Shown here: positions 1-9,474 of the stretch, in pieces
Position numbering within the stretch: position 1 is the stretch's first letter
Layout of the letters: the number at the start of each line of letters is the position of its first letter
Origin: Lepraria neglecta
Taxonomy: Eukaryota; Ascomycota; Lecanoromycetes; Lecanorales; Stereocaulaceae
Length of the DNA: 64,000 nucleotides
Reading direction: 5' to 3'
Assembly (NCBI GenBank): GCA_033220425.1
Contig: CM065648.1
Coordinates: forward strand, 5,208,001 to 5,272,000
The notes under the pieces: model-generated
Seen by the model: the letters and a program-made list of their open reading frames with translations, nothing else
Databases searched by the model: none
Told to the model about the DNA's origin: nothing
Position numbers and translations under genes: made by a program

Positions 1-660
1 GCCGAGAACAATGCTCATGTGGCCGTCAATACGCGAGCGGAGATGTGAATATAATGGATAGTAGTCATGATCTCCCCCAGCGTAAAGAAGCTCATTTGAA
101 AACTACGGTCGCAACCTACGAGAGCGGCCGGTATACGGGCCGTTCCGCAGGCTCTGTTGGTTGGCGAATGGAGACGGTAATGGCTGATCAGGTTCTCTCC
201 AATCGAGGCCAGACTATAGATCTGACGATAGGACTTTTGCAGGAGGAATTGGTGTCTCTATCAATCTAATCGGATGGAGGAAGAGACTTTCACGTAAACG
301 ATCTTTAGCGATATTGTCCAAGCTACCTAAAAGGCAGCGTCGTTGTTTCTTATTCTCCTCGCTCTTGTGGCAACCCAGCTCTGCACTGATTGGACGGAAC
401 ACCTCGGCAATAAGAACAATCTCCGCGACGCGCTAGGCTAATATAGGAAGGCTCAAAATCCCCGGGATTTTGTGTAGAGGGGCCAGTGCTCCTTGGCATA
501 TTCAATAGCTTACGAATTGACCAAGTTCAAAGAGCCACTGATCAGACTTGAAATAGAATATCCTTAGCCCAGGCCGCCTTAATGAGTGAAGCTGAAGCAC
601 TTTCGGTTCGTGTAGAGCTGTCTCAAACAGAGGAACGAAGATTGAGGTACCTAAGGTGAA
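1..660. other. leading stretch, no recognised gene
   Basis: Mixed-composition DNA with short overlapping reading frames on both strands, none longer than about 75 codons and none with a motif I recognise. The last part may hold the lost 5' end of the BTB relic that follows, because the BTB frame is closed by a stop at 652-654. Confidence 0.4.
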
Positions 661-1255
661 TATTCAGATGAAATCAATCTCACGATCATTCTAAGAAGGT
701 GCAACAGAACACTGCACAGCGATCGTGTCACCGTCTCGGTTGGCCGACACAAGGAGGTCTTCAAAGTCTCGGAAGATCTCTTGGCACACTGCTCACCCTT
801 CTTTGAAAGGTCATTCAGTCTACCGTTGAAGGAGCACGCAGAACGGGTCATCGAGTTGCCTGAGGATTATCCCATGATCTTTGAACACTTCTTCATTTGG
901 GTCCATTGCCATCATCATGATCTACCACCTCGATAGCAACGATAACAACCTCATTCATTTGGGTATCTTTGCAGAGAAATATCAAATTCGACTATTGATA
1001 AATCAGATATCCAACCTGTTACGAAACGGCATTAGCGAGGGCCATTAGAGGCCAGATCCAGACATGATCAGGACGGTCTACGGCGGCGTACCCGCCAACT
1101 CCATATTACGCCGATTGTGTTCGCTTGGGTTAGTAGTGAGCCTCAGACATGCTCATCGCACAGATTCTAGCTTGTGGGAAACCGTCTGCACCGACTTCGC
1201 AGATCTGGGTGTGAAGACCCTTCTGGGTTTTATAAGCCCGAAGATTCTTTACTAG
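661..1255 (+). pseudogene. BTB/POZ-domain protein, broken
   Basis: Fungal BTB/POZ proteins of this kind carry one N-terminal BTB fold and a helical tail; most have no known role beyond protein-protein contact. Frame 1 from 661 reads a clear BTB core (VTVSVGRHKEVFKV, then SPFFERSF, then VIELPEDYPMIFEHFF). Near 931-946 the frame shifts and the next BTB helix continues in frame 2 (LIHLGIFAEKYQIRLL). A TAG at 1046-1048 interrupts frame 2, after which the same frame goes on with VYGGVPANSILRRL and CTDFADLG up to 1255, which matches the C-terminal helices of the family. No start codon can be placed upstream. One frameshift and one in-frame stop make it a pseudogene; the TAG could come from CAG by a C-to-T change. 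The domain call is firm, the identity of the parent gene is not. Confidence 0.75.
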
Positions 1256-2478
1256 AAAAAGCCTGGGCCTAAGCAGTGTTATAACAGTGACTAGAGACAC
1301 TGCCAGCACGATGTTTCCACTGAGCACAATTTGCTTTTTCCACCTTATTAAAGAGCCAGTCATATTGAAATATTCACAATCCAGATGTTAATGGTCTGTG
1401 AGTCGGTAGCAGACTGTTCATATGTTTGCTGACAGTTCCCCCATATATCAGATCAACGGAATGGAATTTTCCTGTCATCCCATATGTGTGTCTCGTCCTC
1501 TGGCCAAATTTGATATCGAAAATCTTTTGCATCCACCACAGTAACATCTACCAAGTTGATTCTTGAGACGGGATCCCCACCATCCAGACCTTTCAAAATA
1601 GGCTCTTCGACCGTTTAAAAGGTAGACAGTCCCTTTGGGTTGAATCTGTTTGGTGGCGGTCTGGTGAGAACCGTTATCTCGTGGCTCTTGGGCACATAGA
1701 AGGCAAAAATCCTGGAGGAGCGAGGACAGGCCTAATCGTTCGCCAACTAAAGTTGATGGCTAAGGTGTCATCGTGGGTGTCTTCGTGTGGTGACTCGCAT
1801 TCAAGTGTGTCCTCCATAGGCCATGGGCTTGATGATATGCATGCACGGGTCTGTATACACCCAAGCGGCGCAAGATCGCCCCATTTCTCACACTCAAATA
1901 GGTCTCCGTTCTACGCCCAGGCTCTACTATCAGACGTTTGCGGAAGTTGTGGCTTGAGGAAATCTTCTCGGGCGTTTCTGAGTTCTCTGAAAACGATTGG
2001 CTTGACCAGTCGAATCCAGGAATAACATGGTGCTAACAATGGCCAATATAACCCATCTGAGCTCGAACATGAAATAGGCTGCATGCAGACTGAGACAGCT
2101 TTGATGGCCTCCGATAATATAATCACTAGGTGGGATACCTAGAGCTCTCGCCGGCCCTTCGTATCCGGCTTCGTCATGTCCATGATTGGGAGCATCAGCC
2201 TGAGACTCCGCACGTGCCTCGTACAAAGTCGCCAAGTTTCAATCAATCGCAGGTAGATTCTAGGGCTTTTTTTTGCGGAGAGATACCCCGCTGTCGGGAC
2301 CTTCCGCTATAAGTTCTCTGTCTCCAGTCCAAACATCATTTCTCTCACCACCACATGACCTTTTCGCAGCCTGCTGTGGTTGCGCCAATATCAGCGCTGA
2401 ATCGATCGACTAGATTTGTGGTATCACCTTTGGCTCGCTAGACAACTATTCCATTCCATATCTTAGCGAAGGTGCATA
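1256..2478. other. no recognised gene
   Basis: Two overlapping minus-strand frames (1911-2126 and 1930-2235) have a protein-like look, one with a hydrophobic stretch (ELRWVILAIVSTMLFL), but neither shows a family motif and they shadow each other. They may be remains of a broken minus-strand gene. Nothing else stands out. Confidence 0.35.
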
Positions 2479-3204
2479 TTGGGGATGATGAAGAGGCTTC
2501 CGAACGCAAGGGGGCATCGGGTTCGGCGATTGTCCGATTGGTCGCCACTCCTGCCCCTCCATCCCATGCGACTCTTGTTTGAAGAACCTCTGGATCCGGG
2601 AAATCCTCTGAGCCAATCCAGGTACATTTCCGATCTTGATGACACCCGCGACGGGTATTTCGATCAGACGGAAGGCTCCCAAGGCCTCTTTTTTGATCAT
2701 GGTCAGAATAGACTCGAACCTTCAAGGATACATGTTGCATCACGCCACAATGTCTATCAGGTCCAACTCTCTCAAACCTTTCCCTACCGAGGCGTCCTTG
2801 CGATGGTGTATCCTCCGCCTACTGGTACAAGCTCTACTGCCATGTTTTCCTCCACGACCGCCTCTTGTTATCAACACCCCGGTGCCTGCGCCTGCAATTT
2901 CCAACATCAACAAGATTCCCAGCAATGGGGTTGCCAGCTGCCACAGTATCAAGGCCAAACACCAAACTATCCATACCCAACTCAACAGTACGCCCTGCAG
3001 CAGCACACTGGACCTGTACCGATACAGCCTTCGAGTATTGAACTAGAGACGGCAATTGAGACAAAGGGTAGCTACGAGTACCCATCGAAGTTTGCACCGA
3101 TCTCAGGGCCGAAAGGGGTTCAGTGCCCGGATTCTAGTGGGTCTGCTTGCCACCAAAATCCCATGGCAGTGAGGAAGTGTCGCTCAAGATCGCGCGCAGA
3201 TTAA
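2479..3204 (+). CDS. hypothetical protein, Gln/Pro/Tyr-rich
   Basis: Open frame of 241 codons from an ATG. The middle (about residues 125-185) is rich in Gln, Pro and Tyr, as in QYQGQTPNYPYPTQQYALQQ, which is low-complexity and probably disordered. I see no catalytic motif, signal peptide or membrane span. Minus-strand frames across the same stretch (2740-3006, 2834-3097) are partly hydrophobic, so the true coding strand is not certain and the frame could be chance opening over a decayed minus-strand membrane-protein gene. I do not recognise the family. Confidence 0.3.
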   Translation: MGMMKRLPNARGHRVRRLSDWSPLLPLHPMRLLFEEPLDPGNPLSQSRYISDLDDTRDGYFDQTEGSQGLFFDHGQNRLEPSRIHVASRHNVYQVQLSQTFPYRGVLAMVYPPPTGTSSTAMFSSTTASCYQHPGACACNFQHQQDSQQWGCQLPQYQGQTPNYPYPTQQYALQQHTGPVPIQPSSIELETAIETKGSYEYPSKFAPISGPKGVQCPDSSGSACHQNPMAVRKCRSRSRAD

Positions 3205-3877
3205 ATAACAAGAAGGCTTGTCAACGATCTTAGGATCCAAGGGTCCAGGGTTCCAGAAAGAGTCTTGTGGATGCCCAATTAGCCTAGCATTTTCACGATG
3301 CGCAAGCTGTGGAGCATCTCCGAATCTTGATCATAATTCCCCAGCGTAGGTCTATGCGGGTGGGTTAGGATAGAGAGAGGTTCCTCGGCTTGTCGAGATT
3401 CTCAATCCTCCACTAGACTCGATACGCATCGTAATCGTAATAAGAGGCATACATGTTTACGTTCGTACGACTCGACTCATTCTCCAGATCTATTCGAGGC
3501 TGAAGAAAATGGCTCGCTTCATCGCAGGGCGTAAGCTGTAAATGTTCAGTAGGCCATTCGACCTTGGACTCATTGCTGAGAGGGGAGACAGTCGTGGACG
3601 TCTTCAGCTTTCGTCGTTCGTAATGGGAATATAGATGGACGCGACAGCATTGCTGGTGTCAAGGACCCCAGAGCCTGATATATATTTGGGGAGCTGGAAG
3701 TTTTCTCGTGAGAGCAAAGGGCTCGTCCTGATGCATGACAGTTCCTTGACCACCAGCGAAGCCTTCAGCCTGCCGCATATTCCGAATATCCTTCAGACAG
3801 CAATTCTCGCTGAACCATGCATTTCTGAAGTTCTTCTGGTTCCAATCCCTTCTCCCTCTACGGGGATTCTTGGCCCT
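3205..3877. other. no recognised gene
   Basis: A short GGGTCC/AGGGTTCC run at about 3238-3255 recalls the unit of the minisatellite at 6897. A plus-strand frame at 3635-3895 has no recognisable content. Confidence 0.35.
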
Positions 3878-4546
3878 TCAGCAATCCATAACTAGGGTTT
3901 TATGCGCGGTCTTCCCTTGTAGATACCAGCCCTTGTCCAACCAGCATGCTCGCTCCTCCTGGTTCAAGTCCAACGATTTGCCTTCCGGACAAGTACGAAC
4001 GAAGAGTTGTGGTGCGCCAGTTGTTGGGGCGACCTTCTCGGCCAGCTCGATATCTTTTGTGTAGCCGATACTCAACGTCTTGATGCCCACCATCTTCCCA
4101 AGAGCTTTCGGGATGCAAGCGTACACGTTGGTCGTTGAATTTGAGAAAAGGTCTTCGGCGAAGTAGAGATTCTGGTTGTGTAAATCCCATACATCTCCTC
4201 CATCCACCCCGGGTAGGTACACAGCAAGACTGACGAGGTCCTGATTGCTAACAACGAGGTGGAGAGTTCTAACGATAAGGTTGACAATCTTCTTCTCAAG
4301 TCCCTGCACGAGTTGAACCAACTGCTGGCGTTGCTTGTGAATCTCCTCTTCCTGCGAGTCTTCCATATCTTCTATGTTCTGCAGTATACCGTGGAATTTT
4401 TTTCCTTCTAGACTCGATGCTGACTCCGTACGCCTAGTCGATCTCAAGATGACGGATAGCGCGTCTGTTGCGCTTACCGATGTCAAGGAGCCAATACAAG
4501 ATATCGTTATTGTCTTCGGCGTAAAGTCTGATTTTGTTTTCGCCAT
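3878..4546 (-). CDS. conserved-looking hypothetical protein
   Basis: Open frame of 222 codons on the minus strand starting MAKTKSDFTPKTI. Residues about 60-95 form a charged, probably coiled-coil stretch (DMEDSQEEEIHKQRQQLVQL). The C-terminal half is globular in composition, with TNVYACIPKALGKMVG and CPEGKSLDLNQEERAC. No signal peptide, membrane span or known active-site motif is visible. Codon use and the length of the frame suggest a real gene, possibly with a further exon, but I do not recognise the family. It sits alone, with no gene of known role nearby on the same strand. Confidence 0.4.
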   Translation of the reverse strand: MAKTKSDFTPKTITISCIGSLTSVSATDALSVILRSTRRTESASSLEGKKFHGILQNIEDMEDSQEEEIHKQRQQLVQLVQGLEKKIVNLIVRTLHLVVSNQDLVSLAVYLPGVDGGDVWDLHNQNLYFAEDLFSNSTTNVYACIPKALGKMVGIKTLSIGYTKDIELAEKVAPTTGAPQLFVRTCPEGKSLDLNQEERACWLDKGWYLQGKTAHKTLVMDC

Positions 4547-5742
4547 AAAAGATAGGAGTTGCTTCGCAGTTGACTAGGCGACATGTTCGAAGGAAGCGGG
4601 AATTTGTCGGTTCTATCCTATCAGTGTCGCTGCCATAGACGAGACCTTCTCGACGTGAGTCGGCAATCCAGTCGCTTGGCGGGCCATGATCGTAATCATG
4701 CAGTGGCTCTCTCGATAAGCCAAGCAGCTAAAGCTCGGGCTGTCGAAAGACATGTTTATAGATAAGGCAACGGACGTCCGGGTAGAGTCTCATAAGTATG
4801 GCTTTCTGTTATCGTCGGTATCTTTGCAACGTAGTTCTTTGCGTATCTTACCACCCTGTTTGGATTCCTTTCTTTGCTGAGAAAGAGTGTAGGGAGTGGA
4901 ATAGGGTCGAAGCTCGATTTTACACTTCAAGAGTCTTCAGGATCCAAAAGGATTAGCGTCGGGAGTCTATTTTGGCGTCTTGTTTCTACCTTGAATGGCG
5001 GCCTTGGCATCAAGGCTTAGCTGAGACATTGACTTCATTCGGATTAGCAGCGAGAGCCCTCACACAGGCCTTCTTAACACAGGTCTTCTCTACTGAGCTA
5101 GTACAGAAGGCTATGGCGACTGCAACTACCTCCACCAATATTGTCTATCTTGGGAACCCCGCGGTCGCCCGCCCTGGGAAGCTACTAAAAAGAGTTATCT
5201 TAAGACTCCGTGTGAACGAATTCGAGGGCGAGGGTCGTGGCTGCAGTATGTGGACGCCATCGAAACCTATCTCATCAGGGCGGGGCAGCCTACGGATGAG
5301 TTCAAAGGCGACTACCAAACGAGGACTGATTTCGCGCATGTTGAGCCTTTCCAAGCTTCGGAACTCAATCAGAAGACCTTCCACGTTAAGCACCGGAGAC
5401 GGGCATCTAATAAAAGGAAGCTGCTACCTTTGTGCGAGACCATTACACTACCCGATTTCGAGACGGAGGACTCATGGCAGGCTGATTGGACCTGCGTATT
5501 TGTCAGCAGCCCTCTGAAGACTACGTTAGCCTCTTATGCAAAGGCCTCCAGAGCGAGCCCACATCCGCCTGGGGGAGAGGAGTCGGATTCAGAAGAAGTG
5601 GTTGTGAGGATTCGATTTCTCGAGAACCCACCAGAGCACGCCACAAGTTCGGAAGAAGTCGAAGGTCTGACTTTCGTTTCCTGCAATACAGCCTTCTCGC
5701 TGACCAAGCTCACCAGCTATATCAGAAGACAGGCAACAAGGC
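4547..5742. other. unassigned stretch, possible exon upstream of the RING gene
   Basis: Frame 3 from about 5175 to 5804 looks protein-like (WLQYVDAIETYLIRAG, then ETITLPDFETEDSWQADW) and could be an exon of an unrecognised plus-strand gene. Overlapping frames 4972-5517 and 5486-5824 compete with it. The stretch 4765-4970 holds nothing I recognise. Confidence 0.3.
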
Positions 5743-6422
5743 ATGTTTCGAGGTCGCTGTGTCTCATGCAACCACTCGGAAAGCTCAGGCCTATGCTCAA
5801 GTGAGTCTTCTCGGTTGTCTGTAGTATGCCGCTGATTGAGTCCTTAGATACACCGATCCTGATCCCTTCTGAAGGTTCTTCCACAGAATCCTCTTTGTCT
5901 GACGGGTCTTCCCGACCCGAAAACCACTCTGACCCCTACCCCTGCACCCGGAGCGCCAGCCAAAGACCCAGGAAGGGACAATGGAAGCGCAAACTCGATG
6001 CTTTCTCCGATCCTGAAGGACAGCACCACAATTGCCATTCGGAAGCTCACGACGCTCGAGAATCGTCTCAGGATCAAACCATCCGAGAACTGAGAGAGGA
6101 GCCCCGTATCCTGAGGCGAATCATCCGAAATTTGATGGAAGAGTGCCGTACCCTGAAGCAGTTCAAACAAGACGAGGTTCAATCAAGGCGGCTAGTGGTT
6201 TCGGAGAATCGGAAACTTGAAACAAGATTGCAAACGCTGGAAACCCGGCTCGAATGTTCGATCTGCCGACACAACCAAATCGATTGTGTGACCTTCTGCG
6301 GCCATGCCTTCTGCCAGGATTGCCTCAAGTCTTGGTACAAAGAAGGTTCAGGTTCATGTCCGATATGCAGGGAAGTAATGGAGGATGACACGGGGCTCAT
6401 AGCTCAAAAATTGTTCATCTGA
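5743..6422 (+). CDS. RING-finger protein (C3HC4 type), one intron
   Basis: Probable E3 ubiquitin ligase: RING fingers bind two zinc ions and recruit an E2 enzyme. The finger lies at about residues 156-197, with CSIC, then the FCGHAFCQDC core and CPIC at the usual spacing. A charged, coiled-coil-like stretch (about residues 92-155, with IRELREEPRILRRI) comes first, and the N-terminal third is Ser/Pro/Asp-rich. I infer a 47-nt intron at 5801-5847: donor GTGAGT, branch GCTGATT, acceptor CCTTAG. It joins a short first exon from the ATG at 5743 (MFRGRCVSCNHSESSG) in frame with the main exon and gives 210 residues; the frame is closed by a TGA at 5701. An unspliced start at 5826 is the alternative. 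The N-terminal CxxC could be a further metal site. Substrates are unknown. Confidence 0.65.
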
Positions 6423-6851
6423 AGCGGGCGAGATGTTTCTCGCCTTCCTTGCATTTTTTCAAGCCGTCACTGTTTGTTTGTGGAAGAGGATGTCCAGCAG
6501 GTGCGTCGGAATCTGAGCATTCGGATTTGATTTCCACATCAATAGCGTTATCCGATGAGCTCGTCGTAGTGTCGTCTTTCCACGATCGACGGGGTTTTCG
6601 AAGCCGCCTTTCTTGGCGAATGCAGAGCGAGATCAAGTCGTCGACGATGGAGATCTGCCGATCTAGGTTACCATCGCATTTGGCGGACGAGGGCGGATCG
6701 AAGAAGGCCTAGGCGATACGGCACGCTTCAATGGGCCGGACGAGACTGAACGGAAGAGAAGATGGCATCGTTGCCCGCCAGCTGCCTGCAAGAGTATTCC
6801 AGGATGGTGCAGAGCGCTTTTGATAAAGGCAAGCGGGGATGCTTTATGCCA
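6423..6851. other. no recognised gene
   Basis: Open frames on both strands (6415-6636 minus, 6449-6712 plus) overlap each other and show no motif. It is probably the 3' flank of the RING gene. Confidence 0.35.
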
Positions 6852-6984
6852 GACCATCTAGACCATCTAGACCATCTAGACCATCTAGACCCCTAGACCC
6901 TTGGACCCTTGGACCCTTGGACCCTTGGACCCTTGGACCCTTGGACCCTTGGACCCTTGGACCCTTGGACCCTTGGACCCTTGG
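6852..6984. repeat. compound minisatellite
   Basis: Four perfect copies of a 9-bp unit, GACCATCTA (6852-6887), pass through a hybrid GACCCCTAG into eleven perfect copies of an 8-bp unit, ACCCTTGG (6897-6984). The array is GC-rich, unmutated and lies about 160 bp upstream of the enoyl-reductase start. Perfect units point to recent slippage. Confidence 0.95.
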
Positions 6985-7143
6985 AAGATGTTAGGCAGTA
7001 AAGGTGCATTGTCGCGCCCTCGTCAGTCTTTAAAGCATTGGCAATCATAAAGCCGTGCGTTACTACATCAGCTACTATCATCACTTCAATACAGAGGCAG
7101 GTACCGAAGCAGGAGGTCCGTCGCCTTCCTAAAACTTTCCACC

Positions 7144-8308
7144 ATGCCTTCTCAGCAGAAGGCTATTGTGATTGAAAGCCGCGGCAACGCGCGCCTTGTC
7201 TCAGATGCTCCCATTCCCAGACTTCGCGATGACTATATTCTCGTAAAAAATGTCGCCGTCGCCATCAATCCGACCGATTGGCAACACATCGACGGTGAGG
7301 GACAACCGGGCGCGACAGTTGGTTGCGACTATGCTGGCACAGTGATGGACGTGGGAATCAAGGTAACCAAATTGTTCGCCAAGGGTGATCGAGTCTGCGG
7401 CTTCATCCATGGAAGCAATGGCGACAACCACGAGGATGGCGCCTTCGCTGAGTATGTCACTGCAAAAGGCGATTTGCAAATTCCGATCCCGCATGGTGTC
7501 AGCTTCGAGCAAGCCGCAACACTGGGCGTAGGCATGTATGGCGCTTGTCAACCCCTATGTTTCGAGTGATCTCGGCTTTAATGAAATATGGGCGCAGAAC
7601 CACAGTCGGCCAGGCTCTCTACCAGTCATTGAAGCTACCGCTACCAACGCAACCGGCCGAACATCCTCTTCCACTGCTCATCTACGGCGGCAGCACAGCC
7701 ACTGGTACTCTCGCCGTCCAATTTGCAAAGCTGCAAGTCTCCCAGCCAGACACCCCCGAAAGACTGCAATCGACTAACTGAAAGGCTCTAGCTCGAACTC
7801 GACTGTCATCACAACATGCTCGTCGCGGAACTTTCCCCTGGTCAAGAGTCTAGGAGCAGATGAAGCCTTCGACTACAAAGATTCCGCCTGCGGTAGCAAA
7901 ATCCGAGAATACACGGCTGACAAGCTGAAGCATGCTATGGACACGATCTCCATAGAGGCGAGCGCCAAGACGTGCGCTGACGCCCTCTCCACTGCCGGCG
8001 GCATCTACAGCGCTCTTGAGCCAATTGATAGTCCGCGAAAGGACATCGAAAGTAAGAGCACGCTGGCTTACACGGCTACTGGACAGGCCTTGACCGACTA
8101 CGGCCGACCGGCGAGTAAGGAGGACTTTGAATTCAGCGTTATGTTCTGGAAGCTAGCAGGAAAGTTGCTGGAGCAAGGGAAGTTGAAGGTGCATCCGCCG
8201 AGTGTGAGATCGAACGGTTTGAAGGGCATTCTGGAGGGATTGCAGGAGATGAGGGAGGGGAAAGTCAGTGGAGAGAAGTTTGTTTACAAGATTGCGGAAA
8301 CTCCGTAA
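7144..8308 (+). CDS. zinc-less MDR oxidoreductase, trans-enoyl-reductase-like
   Basis: Medium-chain dehydrogenase/reductase of the fungal group that includes the stand-alone enoyl reductases of polyketide clusters; such enzymes use NADPH to reduce double bonds. I read three exons: 7144-7535, 7598-7732 and 7792-8308, giving 347 residues, a usual length. Intron 1 (7536-7597) has GTATGG and GCGCAG. Intron 2 (7733-7791) is a GC-AG intron with donor GCAAGT, branch CTAAC and acceptor TCTAG. The GroES-like half (about 1-130) has the VGCDYAGTV and KGDRVCGF signatures. The cofactor loop YGGSTATGT is at about residues 160-168. The tail ([19 protein letters not shown]) is typical. No catalytic-zinc ligand set is seen. 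The gene is intact. A metabolite-pathway role fits the next genes but is inference; a general quinone/enoyl reductase is the alternative. Confidence 0.85.
7733..7791 (+). other. GC-AG intron
   Basis: The intron begins GCAAGT, the standard donor of the rare GC-AG class, has a perfect CTAAC branch site close to the end and finishes TCTAG. Splicing it out restores the reading frame across the cofactor-binding half of the enzyme. Confidence 0.75.
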
Positions 8309-8653
8309 CACTCTTAACTTAGCAAATCAGCAGCCCGAATTGCCCCTGAGTTGACTCTCATTGCGCATATGCTAAGACCAGGAGCAGCTACTATGGTCCC
8401 GCACCTAAAGATCAAACGTGTAGCCGCATGCCTGTGTATAAGCGGGGAGAGAAACTGGGACGGTATCGTTGGAGGACAGTCAGGGCTCTTATTTCTGGCT
8501 TCTTCTCGAAATGCGTAATTATAAGTCTCTTGATCTAGCCGAGTGCAATCGAGATATCTGTACTTGCAAGTACTTATCAAACAGCTTATATGCTGCAAGC
8601 GGAGACAAAACGCAAGGATCAACTCAATCTGTGACAGGGCCAATCTCCCAAAA
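8309..8653. other. intergenic, no gene seen
   Basis: Spacer between the intact MDR gene and the broken alcohol dehydrogenase. Its last part may have been the promoter of the broken gene. Confidence 0.4.
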
Positions 8654-9162
8654 TTGTTCAAGGCTACACGCTTCGAGACGAAGGGCGGACATCTAAGCAT
8701 CAGTGAAGTGCCTCTCGAACCACGGAATAACGGCGAGGTGCTTGTGTAAGTCTTTGTTTGTGGAGTCTGCGCATCAGATATCCATGTTCAGGACGCTGCC
8801 TTCGGCTCTCCTTTGTAGATTCTTGCCAAGTCTCGACAGTACTTAGCGGGTCTGGAGCCCGGGGGCATACTGCTCATCAGCTCTCGTAAGTCGTGACAAG
8901 AAACGCCTGTCGCCCGATATATTACTGATACTTGCTAGCTGCGGGCGAGATCACTCTTCCTACGGGGCTGATGGTCTTGAATGCATTGACAGTGTCCGGC
9001 TGGCCTTCAGGTTCTGCTGTTGATGAACAAGAAGCCGTTGAGTTTGCGGCGCTTCATAATGTCAATTGCGGGATTGAAAAGTTCGCGTTCCTGAATGCCG
9101 CTCAGGCAAAAGAACCCATAAAGAGCGGCAATCTCTGCTTCAGGGCAGTGGTTGAAATGTAG
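8654..9162 (+). pseudogene. zinc-type alcohol dehydrogenase (MDR), internally deleted
   Basis: The left part reads KATRFETKGGHLSISEVPLE, then NNGEVLV, a TAA at 8747-8749, and in the same frame VFVCGVCASDIHVQ. That carries the Cys and Asp of the zinc-ADH start (GVCxSD). A TAG follows at 8816-8818. After a short stretch the frame picks up with YLAGLEPGGILLISS, a 53-nt intron (8886-8938; GTAAGT, branch TACTGAT, acceptor GCTAG) and the family C-terminus (AAGEITLPTGLMVLNAL, then GWPSGSA, FRAVVEM). Most of the catalytic and Rossmann middle, roughly 200 residues, is gone, and the start codon seems to be lost (TTG at 8654). It is a separate gene from the MDR upstream, whose type lacks the GVCxSD zinc motif. 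Confidence 0.75.
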
Positions 9163-9474
9163 GGAGCAATGCCCCGGAGTGTTCATTTTGAACCCTCAGA
9201 TAGTGCTCTTAACACAACAGAGACTGCGTATCACCATGGCATTACCAAGACATGCTATCCCGGCAGCCAATGTTCATAAAGAGGACGGCATTTGGATTCA
9301 ACGTTTCTGAGTTTGAGACCTGCCCTTAGACTGAGGCGTAATGCATTATGATCTTACAAAGCGTCCGAGGAATGCATTGCGACGATGGTCGGTGATCTCA
9401 ATCATTGTTATCAGGCTATAGTCTAGGTCCATAGAGCCGATAGGGCCTCAATGCAACGAGGGGGCATCTTAACT
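9163..9474. other. convergent 3' intergenic region
   Basis: Spacer between the ends of the broken ADH (plus strand) and the MFS gene (minus strand). No terminator or RNA gene that I can name. Confidence 0.4.

Noticed and set aside
5250-5804. 184-codon frame just before the RING gene as a separate intact gene
   Set aside because: It overlaps the proposed first exon of the RING gene, competes with two other frames and shows no motif; noted only as an unassigned stretch.
6852-6984. CRISPR-like array
   Set aside because: Units are 8-9 bp with no spacers, in a fungal context; it is a minisatellite.
6893-7084. Minus-strand frame with repeated GSKGPRVQ
   Set aside because: Translation of the 8-bp minisatellite, with no start context.
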